DNA of 64,000 bases from Bacteroidales bacterium (GCA_016293845.1 JAEDDH010000008.1:57965-121964); one strand, 5' to 3'. Counted from the stretch's first letter, positions 7,746 to 16,029 are shown. Made by a program: numbers and translations. The notes: generated from the sequence alone by a model not told the origin.

Positions 7746-9335
7746 ATGGAACGCATTAAACATACGCTGCTCTACATAGTGGAAAAAAAGACGCTTCTCT
7801 TTTGTATTTGGACAGCGTTTTTGTTCCGTATGTTGGCGTTGTTTTTTTCGCGTGGCATAGCATTTGGCTACGAACATTACGTCTATCTTGAAAATGCGCA
7901 GCAGCTGATTTCGGGGCAGACAACACTCTCCGAATTTCTTTATAGTGGTGATAATACATTTATTCAGCACGGTTACAGCTTGTTGTATCTTGGCATTAAC
8001 TGGCTGGTATTGTTTTTAGGCGAATTCTTTGGAATATTCGACCCTCGCAGCAAGATGTTTATAATCAGGCTTGTGCATGCGTTGTCGTCGCTTTTGGCTG
8101 TTTATTACTGCTACCGCATAGCCCGTTTGTTTTCGATACGCAAAGTAGGTTTGGCTGTTGGCTTGAGCGTGGCGGTGCTGTGGTTTATGCCTTTTGTCAG
8201 TGTAAGAAACTTTGCCGAAAACGTTAGCGCCATACTGCTTTTGGCTGGTTTTTATCGCCTTGCCAAATACGATCCAAAAAAATTTAAATTTGCCGACGAC
8301 CTTTTCACGGGTTTCCTTATGGCGATAGGTTTTTCCATATCTTACAATTCTGGGGCTTTTATTTTTGGCGTCTTTCTTAGTATGATAATCAGGGGCAATC
8401 ACCGTCGGGCTTTGAACTATCTGCTTGGAGCACTTGTTTCGGTGATGGCATTTGAGGGGTTGGGCGCACTGCTTCTTTTTCACGAACCGTTTTATATGAT
8501 AACCGAATATGCGCAATCTATCACATCTGGACGACTATATACTTCAGGTTCAAGTAATTATTATATGTATGCATCGATACTTATATTGATGTACCTATTT
8601 CCGTGGGGTATAGCAGCGTTTTATGGGTTTATACGCTCTTGGAAAAAATATTTTATGATTTTTTTCCCTGTATGCTTTTATATTGTAGTGCATTATCTTA
8701 TTCCATACAAGCAAGAACGGTTTATGCTCAATATACTTCCGTTTTATTTGATACTTGTGGTGGCAGGATTGTATAATTTTAGGCTAAACTCACCAGTATA
8801 TCTCAAGCACAAAACCTTTGCACGTTGGGTGGTTATTACGTTTGTTATTGTCAACGTGCCGCTGTTGCTGATAGCCTCCACTGCATATATGCGCCGTACT
8901 CAGGTGGAGTCGATGCTATTTTTGTCGAAATATCGGCAGTCGGTTCATTCTATCTTTGTAGACGATTCGGGGCAAACCTCGTCAAAAAGCTTTCCGCCAT
9001 TTTATTTTGGGGGCAGATTAGTGCAATACACCTACAACAAACAGCCCGACCCCGACCCATCAATCATAAAAAGTTTTGTCAACGAAGGCAATGATGTCCG
9101 CAGTCTATTTAGTCGCGATTATTTTGTAGGCATGGGTGATACCCTTTTGCCAAGTTATGTGTTTTTTTACGGCGATTACGATTTGCAACAACGTACCGAA
9201 GCTGTTCAGCAAATTTTCCCCGACCTTACCTACGTTACCAAATTTACTCCAAGTCTTTGCGATAGGGTGATTCAGTATTTCAACAAAAGCAACCTCAACC
9301 CGCCGGTATACATTTACAGCACCACAGGCGATTAA
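7746..9335 (+). CDS. GT-C fold integral membrane glycosyltransferase (GT22/Alg9-PIG-B-like)
   Basis: 529 residues with about nine to eleven hydrophobic helices. The first loop has an acidic residue pair region (FGYEHYVYLENAQQL) where GT-C enzymes bind the lipid-phosphate sugar donor, and the segment YKQERFMLNILPF resembles the HKEERF signature of GT22 mannosyltransferases. The C-terminal 150 residues are outside the membrane. It probably transfers a sugar from a polyprenyl-phosphate donor to a periplasmic acceptor. Its partner is the ABC exporter just upstream. Donor and acceptor are unknown; assignment is by motif and topology. Confidence 0.7.
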   Translation: MERIKHTLLYIVEKKTLLFCIWTAFLFRMLALFFSRGIAFGYEHYVYLENAQQLISGQTTLSEFLYSGDNTFIQHGYSLLYLGINWLVLFLGEFFGIFDPRSKMFIIRLVHALSSLLAVYYCYRIARLFSIRKVGLAVGLSVAVLWFMPFVSVRNFAENVSAILLLAGFYRLAKYDPKKFKFADDLFTGFLMAIGFSISYNSGAFIFGVFLSMIIRGNHRRALNYLLGALVSVMAFEGLGALLLFHEPFYMITEYAQSITSGRLYTSGSSNYYMYASILILMYLFPWGIAAFYGFIRSWKKYFMIFFPVCFYIVVHYLIPYKQERFMLNILPFYLILVVAGLYNFRLNSPVYLKHKTFARWVVITFVIVNVPLLLIASTAYMRRTQVESMLFLSKYRQSVHSIFVDDSGQTSSKSFPPFYFGGRLVQYTYNKQPDPDPSIIKSFVNEGNDVRSLFSRDYFVGMGDTLLPSYVFFYGDYDLQQRTEAVQQIFPDLTYVTKFTPSLCDRVIQYFNKSNLNPPVYIYSTTGD

Positions 9336-9404
9336 TACGGAGCATTTTTAGCAGCTTGATAAAAAAAATATCTCAAAAAATTTTTTCGGCAAAAATTCAT
9401 TTGC

Positions 9405-9412
9405 TATCTTTG
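9405..9412 (+). promoter_or_regulatory. -7 box (TATCTTTG) for rpsU
   Basis: Exact TAnnTTTG box, 51 bases before the rpsU ATG, with a T-rich region about 20 bases upstream. The preceding gap after the glycosyltransferase has no clear terminator. Confidence 0.6.
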
Positions 9413-9463
9413 CACCCTGAATTTGAAATATTAAACGTTTAAATAAATAATTATTAAAAGGAT

Positions 9464-9661
9464 ATGATCATAGTACCTATCAAAGAGGGCGAAAACATTG
9501 AACGTGCCCTCAAAAAGTTCAAAAGAAAATTTGAGAAAACTGGAGTAGTTAAAGAACTCAGAGAGCGTCAAGCTTACACAAAATTTTCAGTTCGCAGAAG
9601 AGAGCAAATCCTCAAAGCTATTTACATTCAGCAACTTCAAAGATCACAAGAAGATATTTAA
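9464..9661 (+). CDS. rpsU: 30S ribosomal protein bS21
   Basis: 65 residues, starting MIIVPIKEGENIERALKKFKRKFEKTG and followed by the basic RRREQ segment; standard bS21. In Bacteroidota bS21 takes part in hiding the anti-Shine-Dalgarno of 16S rRNA (known from Flavobacterium ribosome structures). The ATG is preceded by AAAAGGAT, an SD-like string placed unusually close. It has its own promoter and is followed by a strong terminator, so it is a single-gene unit. Confidence 0.95.
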   Translation: MIIVPIKEGENIERALKKFKRKFEKTGVVKELRERQAYTKFSVRRREQILKAIYIQQLQRSQEDI

Positions 9662-9689
9662 AAAAAATTTCATTTTCTTCTTGACAAAT

Positions 9690-9720
9690 ACCGATATTTT
9701 ACGTATCTTTAAGTATCGGT
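9690..9720 (+). promoter_or_regulatory. Hairpin in the rpsU 3' region
   Basis: accgata (9690-9696) pairs with tatcggt (9714-9720). It lies between the rpsU stop and the main terminator and lacks its own long T-run; it may be part of the 3' end structure. A TATCTTTA string within it is a weak -7-like box for the recombinase gene. Confidence 0.4.
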
Positions 9721-9726
9721 TTCTTT

Positions 9727-9791
9727 AGAGAAACAAATAAACCTAAAGAACTGCAAAAAAGTAACTTAGGTTCATTTGTTTTCTTTTTTTT
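9727..9791 (+). terminator. Strong intrinsic terminator after rpsU
   Basis: A nearly perfect 17-bp stem (gaaacaaataaacctaa at 9730-9746 against ttaggttcatttgttttc at 9766-9783) with a 19-base loop and a following run of T. It ends the rpsU transcript just before the xer gene. Confidence 0.85.
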
Positions 9792-9806
9792 ATATAATAT
9801 ATAAGT

Positions 9807-10679
9807 ATGACGGAATTCATAATAGACGAATTTGCAAACTACCTGACCTATCAGCGACGATATAGCTCAAATACAGTAAAGAGCTATACTACCGACCTTG
9901 ATATGCTTTCAAAGCACCTTTCTATGCTCAATCCGTCAGAAAGTCTTATCACAGCTGGCACCCGACAGTTGAGAGCATGGATAGTGGAGCTAAAACGCCA
10001 AGGAGCCGAACCTGCCGGCATCAACCGCAAAATTTCGTCGATGCGTAGCTTTTACCGTTATCTATTATATAAAGGTGTGGTAAAACGAAATCCTGTATCC
10101 AAAATACAAAACCTTAGCAACAAACGAGCCTTGCCCGAATTTGTACCCGACTACAAAATGCAGCAGCTCTTAGACACCGATGAATATTACAGTGGACATC
10201 CCGACGGCCCTCGCGACCGAATGATAATAGAACTATTTTATGATACTGGCATACGCTCTGCCGAATTGATAGGCTTGCGTTGCGGCGACATCGATTTCAG
10301 CCGTCGCACTATTACTATCCACGGCAAAGGCGGCAAAACACGGCAGATACCAATAACCGAAACATTATGCCGCCGTCTGCGTACATTTGTTACAGAGACC
10401 GACTCCCCGTTGTTTACAACAGATAAAGGTCGTCCTCTATACGCTAAGCTGGTATACAACATAGTACACCGTTATTTAGAACTAACACAGTCGGTACACC
10501 GCAGCAGTCCGCACACAATACGGCACTCGTTTGCCACCGCGATGCTCAACAACGGCGCCGACCTCAACGCAATAAAAGAACTCTTGGGACATGCCAACCT
10601 CAACGCAACACAGGTATACACACATGTCTCTTACGATAAGTTAAACCAAATTTACAAACAAGCCCATCCTAGGGCATAA
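9807..10679 (+). CDS. xerC: Tyrosine recombinase XerC/XerD family
   Basis: 290 residues, the length of chromosomal Xer proteins. N-terminal SAM-like DNA-binding domain (1-100), catalytic domain with Arg150 (DTGIRSAEL), Lys174 (HGKGGK), His236-x-x-Arg239 (HTIRH), His262 (LGHANL) and nucleophile Tyr271 (TQVYTHV): the full R-K-H-R-H-Y set. Location between rpsU and hpf next to the tuf locus is a housekeeping position, which fits dimer resolution at dif rather than an integron or transposon. XerC versus XerD cannot be decided firmly here. Confidence 0.85.
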   Translation: MTEFIIDEFANYLTYQRRYSSNTVKSYTTDLDMLSKHLSMLNPSESLITAGTRQLRAWIVELKRQGAEPAGINRKISSMRSFYRYLLYKGVVKRNPVSKIQNLSNKRALPEFVPDYKMQQLLDTDEYYSGHPDGPRDRMIIELFYDTGIRSAELIGLRCGDIDFSRRTITIHGKGGKTRQIPITETLCRRLRTFVTETDSPLFTTDKGRPLYAKLVYNIVHRYLELTQSVHRSSPHTIRHSFATAMLNNGADLNAIKELLGHANLNATQVYTHVSYDKLNQIYKQAHPRA

Positions 10680-10686
10680 AAATGTT

Positions 10687-10692
10687 AGGAGG
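10687..10692 (+). promoter_or_regulatory. Full Shine-Dalgarno AGGAGG before hpf
   Basis: AGGAGG ends seven bases before the ATG at 10700, ideal spacing. Most genes in this window have no such sequence (for example tuf, secE, nusG, rpoB), so it stands out and decides the hpf start in favour of 10700 over the in-frame ATG at 10682. Confidence 0.75.
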
Positions 10693-10699
10693 AAAAATT

Positions 10700-10999
10700 A
10701 TGAACGTAAAAATTGAAGCAATTCACTTTAATCCCGACAGCAAGTTGGAAGAATTCATTACCGAAAAGGTAAGTAAACTCTCTCAGGTAGCCGACGACAT
10801 CATCAAGGCCGAAGTATTTTTGTCCTTAGAGCGTTCGCAAAGTAAAAACTACGACAGCAAAACCGCAAAAATTCGTATCGAGGTTCCCGGAAGCGCCATC
10901 TTTGCCGAAAAAAAATGCAAATCATTTGAAGAGGCAATTGACACTGGCTTAGAGGCTTTGCGAGTTCAGTTGTTAAAACGGAAAGAAAAACAGAAATAA
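10700..10999 (+). CDS. hpf: Ribosome hibernation promoting factor (short HPF/RaiA family)
   Basis: 99 residues when started at 10700 (MNVKIEAIHFNPDSKLEEF). The beta-alpha-beta-beta-beta-alpha fold of the S30AE family is recognisable: KIEAIHF, KAEVFLSLER, KIRIEVPGSAIFAEK, then the basic C-terminal helix ending LKRKEKQK. It binds the 30S decoding region during stationary phase to stabilise idle 70S or 100S ribosomes. Starts 20 bases after xerC and immediately precedes the tRNA-tuf operon. No long-form C-terminal dimerisation domain is present. Confidence 0.9.
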   Translation: MNVKIEAIHFNPDSKLEEFITEKVSKLSQVADDIIKAEVFLSLERSQSKNYDSKTAKIRIEVPGSAIFAEKKCKSFEEAIDTGLEALRVQLLKRKEKQK

Positions 11000-11014
11000 A
11001 ATAGAAAAAAAATG

Positions 11015-11106
11015 AATAATTATTTTGGAGATATAAAAAAAGCATTTACCTTTGCACCGTCAAAAATGAAAGATAAGTTTTGACGATGGTCTCTAAAATA
11101 ATTATT
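11015..11106. repeat. 17-bp inverted repeat bracketing the tRNA-tuf promoter
   Basis: aataattattttggaga (11015-11031) is matched in inverse orientation by tctctaaaataattatt (11090-11106) with one mismatch. The arms surround the TACCTTTG box at 11047-11054, the right arm being in the predicted leader just before the first tRNA. It could be a regulator binding pair or a structure that forms on transcripts reading through from hpf. Confidence 0.6.
11047..11054 (+). promoter_or_regulatory. -7 box (TACCTTTG) for the tRNA-tuf operon
   Basis: Exact TAnnTTTG about 58 bases before the first tRNA. The only such box between hpf and tuf; likely drives the four tRNAs and tuf. Confidence 0.6.
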
Positions 11107-11111
11107 TGTTT

Positions 11112-11185
11112 GCCGGTGTAGCTCAGTTGGCCAGAGCAGCTGATTTGTAATCAGCTGGTCGGGGGTTCGAATCCCTCCACCGGCT
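11112..11185 (+). tRNA. tRNA-Thr (TGT)
   Basis: 74 bases. Acceptor GCCGGTG pairs with CACCGGC; D-arm GCTCAG, anticodon stem gctga/tcagc with anticodon TGT, T-arm GGTTCGAATCC. First of a four-tRNA block. Confidence 0.95.
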
Positions 11186-11204
11186 CGCAACAAAATATTG
11201 CAAT

Positions 11205-11286
11205 GGGGAGTTTCCAGAGCGGTCAAATGGGACAGACTGTAAATCTGCTGGCTACGCCTTCGGTGGTTCGAATCCATCACTCCCCA
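11205..11286 (+). tRNA. tRNA-Tyr (GTA)
   Basis: 82 bases with a long variable arm, as expected for bacterial tRNA-Tyr. Acceptor GGGGAGT pairs with ACTCCCC; anticodon GTA; T-arm GGTTCGAATCC. Confidence 0.94.
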
Positions 11287-11296
11287 CAAATATTAA

Positions 11297-11369
11297 GCGG
11301 GAATAGCTCAGTTGGTAGAGCGACAGCCTTCCAAGCTGTAGGTCGCGGGTTCGAGCCTCGTTTCCCGCT
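11297..11369 (+). tRNA. tRNA-Gly (TCC)
   Basis: 73 bases. Acceptor GCGGGAA pairs with TTCCCGC; anticodon stem acagc/gctgt with anticodon TCC; T-arm GGTTCGAGCC. Confidence 0.95.
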
Positions 11370-11384
11370 CGTTATCAACAATAA

Positions 11385-11456
<72 letters not shown>

Positions 11457-11545
11457 CAAATTTTTTTTGCATGCCGGTTTGGTGTGCAATCAATGTTTAA
11501 AAAGTAAATTAAAAAAAATTTTTTACCAACAAATATTTATTTACC

Positions 11546-12736
11546 ATGGCAAAAGAACAATTCGATAGGTCGAAACCGCACGTTAACATCGGCACAATCG
11601 GCCACGTTGACCACGGCAAGACTACTTTGACAGCCGCTATCACTACAGTATTAGCAAAAAAAGGTCTTTCAGAAGTAAGAAGCTTCGATTCAATTGACAA
11701 CGCTCCCGAAGAAAAAGAGCGTGGTATAACCATCAACACCGCTCACGTAGAATATCAGACAGCCAATCGTCACTATGCTCACGTTGACTGCCCCGGTCAC
11801 GCCGACTACGTTAAGAACATGGTAACTGGTGCAGCTCAGATGGACGGTGCAATCCTCGTTTGTGCAGCTACCGACGGTCCTATGCCTCAGACTCGCGAGC
11901 ACATCCTTCTCGCTCGTCAGGTAAACGTTCCCAAGATTGTTGTTTTCATGAACAAATGCGACATGGTTGACGACCCCGAGCTCCTCGACCTCGTTGAAAT
12001 GGAACTTCGTGAACTCCTTTCTTCTTACGATTACGATGGCGACAATACTCCTATCATCCGTGGCTCAGCTCTCGGCGCTCTTAACGGCGAAGCTAAGTGG
12101 GAAGATAAAGTAATGGAACTTATGGAAGCTGTTGACTCTTACATTCCTCAGCCTACCCGCGACGTTGATAAACCCTTCTTGATGCCTGTAGAGGACGTAT
12201 TCTCGATCACTGGTCGTGGTACTGTTGCTACTGGTCGTATCGAAGCTGGTGTCATCAACTTCAACGACCCTGTAGAAATCGTAGGTCTTACCAACGACGC
12301 TCCTATGAAATCGGTTGTTACCGGTATCGAAATGTTCCGCAAACTCCTCGACAAAGGTGAAGCTGGTGACAACGCCGGTCTCCTCCTCCGTGGTATTGAA
12401 AAAGAACAACTCAAGAAAGGTATGGTTATCGCAAAACCCGGTTCAATCACTCCTCACACCAAATTCTCTGCTGAGATCTACGTATTGAAGAAAGAAGAAG
12501 GTGGTCGTCACACTCCTTTCCACAATCACTATCGTCCTCAGTTCTACCTCCGTACTCTCGACGTTACTGGTGAAATCATGCTTCCCGAAGGCGTAGAGAT
12601 GGTAATGCCTGGTGACCACGTTAACATCACTGTTACCTTGATCTACCCTGTAGCATTGAACGAAGGTCTTCGTTTCGCTATCCGCGAAGGTGGACGTACA
12701 GTAGGTTCAGGACAGATTGGTAAAATCGTCGAATAG
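11546..12736 (+). CDS. tuf: Elongation factor Tu
   Basis: 396 residues. GTPase that delivers aminoacyl-tRNA to the ribosome. G1 motif GHVDHGKT at 19-26, the DCPGH G3 motif, NKCD G4 motif near 136, and the two C-terminal beta-barrel domains (GRGTVATGRIE, HTPFHNHYRPQFYLRT). It follows the tRNA block after a 90-base leader, with a small ttgcatgcc/ggtgtgcaa hairpin at about 11467-11490, and is probably co-transcribed with those tRNAs. Codons are strongly biased, as in highly expressed genes. Confidence 0.98.
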   Translation: MAKEQFDRSKPHVNIGTIGHVDHGKTTLTAAITTVLAKKGLSEVRSFDSIDNAPEEKERGITINTAHVEYQTANRHYAHVDCPGHADYVKNMVTGAAQMDGAILVCAATDGPMPQTREHILLARQVNVPKIVVFMNKCDMVDDPELLDLVEMELRELLSSYDYDGDNTPIIRGSALGALNGEAKWEDKVMELMEAVDSYIPQPTRDVDKPFLMPVEDVFSITGRGTVATGRIEAGVINFNDPVEIVGLTNDAPMKSVVTGIEMFRKLLDKGEAGDNAGLLLRGIEKEQLKKGMVIAKPGSITPHTKFSAEIYVLKKEEGGRHTPFHNHYRPQFYLRTLDVTGEIMLPEGVEMVMPGDHVNITVTLIYPVALNEGLRFAIREGGRTVGSGQIGKIVE

Positions 12737-12763
12737 GATTATATATTTACCATAGCGAAAATT

Positions 12764-12788
12764 AGGGGAGGGTTTTCCCTTCCCTTTT
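12764..12788 (+). terminator. G-rich/C-rich hairpin between tuf and tRNA-Trp
   Basis: ggggaggg and cccttccc flank four T, followed by tttt. It is imperfect and may act as a weak terminator or an RNA processing signal rather than a full stop, since tRNA-Trp and secE follow at once and no separate promoter is obvious. Confidence 0.5.
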
Positions 12789-12792
12789 ATAC

Positions 12793-12865
12793 ACGGGTGT
12801 AGCTCAGTTGGTAGAGCACTGGTCTCCAAAACCAGGTGTCGGGAGTTCGAGCCTCTCTACCCGTG
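12793..12865 (+). tRNA. tRNA-Trp (CCA)
   Basis: 73 bases. Acceptor ACGGGTG pairs with TACCCGT; anticodon stem ctggt/accag with anticodon CCA; T-arm AGTTCGAGCC. It lies 18 bases upstream of secE. Confidence 0.95.
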
Positions 12866-12882
12866 CTAACAATAGAATCACA

Positions 12883-13080
12883 ATGTTCACAAAGATAAAA
12901 ACATACCTTTCGGCTACATACGATGAACTTGTAAATAAAGTATCGTGGCCTACTTGGCAGGAACTGCAAAACAGTGCCGTTATTGTTATGATCGCAACTT
13001 TCATTATTGCGTTCCTTGTGTTTATAATGGACATCTCGTTGAAAAACGTGATGGAGCTTATTTACGGACTATTTAAATAG
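12883..13080 (+). CDS. secE: Protein translocase subunit SecE
   Basis: 65 residues, the short single-helix SecE. KVSWPTWQEL is the conserved amphipathic motif, followed by the single membrane helix (VIVMIATFIIAFLVFIMDI). It clamps SecY in the inner-membrane translocon. The start is set at the ATG at 12883 because an upstream in-frame extension would run through the tRNA-Trp gene. nusG follows after 28 bases. Confidence 0.93.
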   Translation: MFTKIKTYLSATYDELVNKVSWPTWQELQNSAVIVMIATFIIAFLVFIMDISLKNVMELIYGLFK

Positions 13081-13108
13081 TTAACTAACCCTCTCGGAAT
13101 TTTTCAAA

Positions 13109-13684
13109 ATGATGGAGACAGAAAAAAACGAACGTCCGAAAGAAAAGAGATGGTATGTGCTTAGGGCGATCAGCGGGCAAGAGAAAAAGGTCAAAGAGTA
13201 CATCGAAAACGAGACTGTAAACCTCAAGCTCGAAGACTTTATATTTCAGGTGCTTATACCAAGCGAAAAGGTTTATCAAGTACGTAACGGAAAGAAATAC
13301 AGCAAAGAACGCTCTTTCTTCCCCGGTTATGTGCTTGTAGAGTGTATCCTTTCGCAAATGGTTCAGGGTATTCTTCGTAATATTCCTGGCGTGCTTGGTT
13401 TCTTAGGCGAAACACGAGGAGGCGATCCCCTTCCTATTCGAGAATCTGAAGCCAACCGTATTCTTGGTAAAGTGGATGAAATGCAAGAAGATTCAGCAGC
13501 TATTGATACTCCTTACGAGATTGGCGAAAACGTTAAAGTTATCGACGGTCCGTTCAATACATTTATTGGTATAATCGAAGATATCAACGAAGAAAAGAAA
13601 AAACTCAAAGTGATGGTAAAAATCTTTGGACGCAAGACCCCTCTCGAATTGAGTTTTGTACAAGTAGAAAAACTAAAAGAATAA
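13109..13684 (+). CDS. nusG: Transcription termination/antitermination protein NusG
   Basis: 191 residues. N-terminal NGN domain (KRWYVLRAISGQEKKVKEYIE, SFFPGYVLVE) that contacts RNA polymerase, then the KOW domain (GENVKVIDGPFNTFIGIIEDI). Links transcription with Rho or ribosomes. Canonical position between secE and rplK. The 107-base gap to rplK holds no clear promoter box; it may carry the leader used for L1/L11 control. Confidence 0.96.
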   Translation: MMETEKNERPKEKRWYVLRAISGQEKKVKEYIENETVNLKLEDFIFQVLIPSEKVYQVRNGKKYSKERSFFPGYVLVECILSQMVQGILRNIPGVLGFLGETRGGDPLPIRESEANRILGKVDEMQEDSAAIDTPYEIGENVKVIDGPFNTFIGIIEDINEEKKKLKVMVKIFGRKTPLELSFVQVEKLKE

Positions 13685-13791
13685 ACAACTTGAAATCCGC
13701 GACAGAATTTTTATCCTCTCAAAATTAAAATGCTTCCAAAGTCCGGACGATAGTTTTTTAGATATACAAACATTATTAAGAACAAACAAAA

Positions 13792-14238
13792 ATGGCTAAA
13801 GAAATAACCGGTTTTGTTAAATTGGAAATCAAAGGCGGTGCGGCAAATCCCTCGCCACCGATTGGTCCCGCGCTTGGCTCCAAGGGTGTTAACATTATGG
13901 AGTTCTGTAAGCAGTTTAACGCTAAGACAAAAGATAAACCCGGAAAGGTAATTCCCGTGCTTATCACCGTTTACAGCGATAAATCGTTTGACTTTGTATT
14001 AAAGACATCCCCCGCCGGTGCACAGTTGAAAGAACTTGCCAAAATCAAATCTGGATCGGCTGAGCCGAACAGAAAGAAAGTAGCCTCAGTTACTTGGGAC
14101 CAGATCAAGCAGATTGCCGAAGACAAACTTCCCGATCTCAACTGTTTTTCAGTAGAGTCGGCTATGAAGATGGTTGCAGGCACAGCCAAGAGCATGGGCA
14201 TCACAATCAGCGGCCCGTCTCCTTTTGATAAACAATAA
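13792..14238 (+). CDS. rplK: 50S ribosomal protein uL11
   Basis: 148 residues. N-terminal ANPSPPIGPALGSKGVNIMEFCKQFNA and the C-terminal rRNA-binding domain ending KSMGITISG are typical. Part of the GTPase-associated centre. First of the rplKAJL group; rplA follows after 14 bases. Confidence 0.97.
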   Translation: MAKEITGFVKLEIKGGAANPSPPIGPALGSKGVNIMEFCKQFNAKTKDKPGKVIPVLITVYSDKSFDFVLKTSPAGAQLKELAKIKSGSAEPNRKKVASVTWDQIKQIAEDKLPDLNCFSVESAMKMVAGTAKSMGITISGPSPFDKQ

Positions 14239-14252
14239 AAAACAAAATCGAA

Positions 14253-14945
14253 ATGGGAAAAGTAAGTAAAAAATATAAAGCTGCGCTGGGCAAAATCGAA
14301 GAAGGCAAGCAGTATCAACTCAGAGAGGCTTGTGATTTGGTTAAAACTTTAGTTTCTACCAATTTCGACTCTTCTGTTGACGTTGACATTCGCTTGGGTG
14401 TAGACCCTAAGAAAGCCAATCAGATGGTCAGAGGCGTTGTTACTCTTCCTAATGGTACCGGTAAGGACAAAAAGGTGTTGGTTCTCTGTACTCCCGACAA
14501 GGAAGAAGAGGCTAAGGCCGCAGGTGCCGACTATGTTGGTCTTGACGAATACATCAACAAGATCTCCGGAGGTTGGACCGATGTCGATGTTATCATCACT
14601 ATGCCTTCGTGCATGGGCAAAGTCGGAAAGTTAGGTAGAATACTTGGTCCTCGTGGACTTATGCCTAACCCCAAGACAGGTACTGTTACTATGGATATAG
14701 CACAGGCAGTAAAAGAAGTAAAACTCGGAAAGATAGATTTTAAGGTAGACAAATACGGTATCATTCACTGTCCCGTAGGCAAAGCCTCTTTCGAGGGTGA
14801 AAAACTTTACGAAAACGCTCGCGAATTCCTTCGCACCGTTATCAAGTTGAAACCCGCCGCCTCAAAAGGCACATACGTAAAGAGCGTTTTTGTTAGTGGC
14901 ACAATGTCGCCAAGTATTGAGGTTGATCCCAAAACTATTGAGTAA
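14253..14945 (+). CDS. rplA: 50S ribosomal protein uL1
   Basis: 230 residues. The conserved GRILGPRGLMPNPKTGTV segment identifies it. L1 forms the mobile stalk and in many bacteria represses its own operon by binding the mRNA leader. 24 bases separate it from rplJ, so there is little room for the large L10 leader structure known from enteric bacteria. Confidence 0.97.
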   Translation: MGKVSKKYKAALGKIEEGKQYQLREACDLVKTLVSTNFDSSVDVDIRLGVDPKKANQMVRGVVTLPNGTGKDKKVLVLCTPDKEEEAKAAGADYVGLDEYINKISGGWTDVDVIITMPSCMGKVGKLGRILGPRGLMPNPKTGTVTMDIAQAVKEVKLGKIDFKVDKYGIIHCPVGKASFEGEKLYENAREFLRTVIKLKPAASKGTYVKSVFVSGTMSPSIEVDPKTIE

Positions 14946-14969
14946 GGCCATAATTAAAGCAGATTAAAA

Positions 14970-15497
14970 ATGAAAAAGATTCAAAAAAGTTCCATAATTG
15001 ATTCGCTTGCAGAGGCTGTTGACAACTCGTCAAACTTCTATTTGGCCGACATTTCCGACCTTAACGCAGCCGACACCTACAAGTTGCGTAAGGCTTGTTA
15101 CGACAAGAAGGTTAAACTTCAAGTTGTAAAAAACAGCCTTCTCAAAAAAGCTTTTGAGAAAAGCAACAAGAATGGTAGCGTAGACGAGCTCATCCCGCTT
15201 CTCAAACAGAATACTTGCATCATGTTCTGCGAAACGGCCAACGCCCCCGCTCAGATGATTCAAGAATTGCGTAAGAACGGTGAGAAACCTATCCTCAAAG
15301 CTGCATACGTTCAAGAGAGTGTTTATGTTGGTGACAACCAACTTTCAGCCTTGGCTTCTATCAAGTCGAAGGAAGAACTTCTCGGCGATATCATTATGCT
15401 GTTACAGTCTCCGATCAAGAATGTTATTTCTTGCTTGCAATCGGGACAAAACAAACTTACCGGTTTGGTAAAAGCTCTCGAAGAAAGAGCAAACTAA
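14970..15497 (+). CDS. rplJ: 50S ribosomal protein uL10
   Basis: 175 residues. N-terminal rRNA-binding part (KLRKACYDKKVKLQVVKNSLLKKAFE) and a C-terminal helix that carries L7/L12 dimers (ALASIKSKEELLGDI). Forms the base of the stalk. Placed in the standard order between rplA and rplL. Confidence 0.96.
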   Translation: MKKIQKSSIIDSLAEAVDNSSNFYLADISDLNAADTYKLRKACYDKKVKLQVVKNSLLKKAFEKSNKNGSVDELIPLLKQNTCIMFCETANAPAQMIQELRKNGEKPILKAAYVQESVYVGDNQLSALASIKSKEELLGDIIMLLQSPIKNVISCLQSGQNKLTGLVKALEERAN

Positions 15498-15534
15498 TAA
15501 CTAAATTTAAAAACAATTTAAAAAACTATACAAA

Positions 15535-15915
15535 ATGGCAAATTTGGAAGAATTAGCAGAACAATTAGTAAACTTGACTGTTAAAGAAGTTAGCGAACTT
15601 GCAAACATATTCAAAGAGAAATACAACATCGAGCCCGCAGCTGCAGCTGTTGCAGTAGCTGGTCCCGTAGCTGGTGGCGCAGCAGCTCCCGCAGCAGCTG
15701 AGCAAACCGAATTCGACGTAATCCTCAAATCAGCTGGTGCTGCTAAATTGCAGATCGTTAAATTAGTTAAAGAACTTGCTGGTCTTGGTTTGAAAGAAGC
15801 TAAAGACCTCGTTGATGCCGCTCCCAAGCCCATCAAAGAGAAAGTTTCAAAAGAGGAAGCCGAATCACTCAAAGCTAAGCTTGTTGAGGCTGGCGCCGAA
15901 GTTGAACTCAAGTAA
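15535..15915 (+). CDS. rplL: 50S ribosomal protein bL12 (L7/L12)
   Basis: 126 residues. Helical dimerisation domain (1-32), Ala-rich hinge (PAAAAVAVAGPVAGGAAAPAAA, about 38-60), then the globular factor-binding domain with FDVILKSAGAAKLQIVK and GLGLKEAKDLVDAAPK. Followed by a hairpin that can attenuate transcription into rpoB. Confidence 0.97.
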   Translation: MANLEELAEQLVNLTVKEVSELANIFKEKYNIEPAAAAVAVAGPVAGGAAAPAAAEQTEFDVILKSAGAAKLQIVKLVKELAGLGLKEAKDLVDAAPKPIKEKVSKEEAESLKAKLVEAGAEVELK

Positions 15916-15947
15916 CGAACAACATACTCTTACATGGAGTTTTGGTT

Positions 15948-15980
15948 TAGTATCCGTGCTCACGGATACTAAGCCTTTTT
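15948..15980 (+). terminator. rplL-rpoB attenuator hairpin
   Basis: A perfect 11-bp stem (tagtatccgtg 15948-15958, cacggatacta 15961-15971) with a two-base loop, followed by agccttttt. It sits exactly where partial termination sets the ratio of ribosomal protein to polymerase mRNA in other bacteria; no new TAnnTTTG box follows, so some read-through into rpoBC is needed. Confidence 0.75.
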
Positions 15981-16029
15981 GTCATTTTTTCTAAGTTCGA
16001 TTATTTATTATTAATTTTTTTACCATCAG

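Noticed and set aside
12808..12882. N-terminal extension of SecE
   Set aside because: The extension is the tRNA-Trp gene read as protein; the ATG at 12883 gives a standard SecE.
14946..14969. L10 autoregulatory leader before rplJ
   Set aside because: The gap is 24 bases and shows no kink-turn-like structure.
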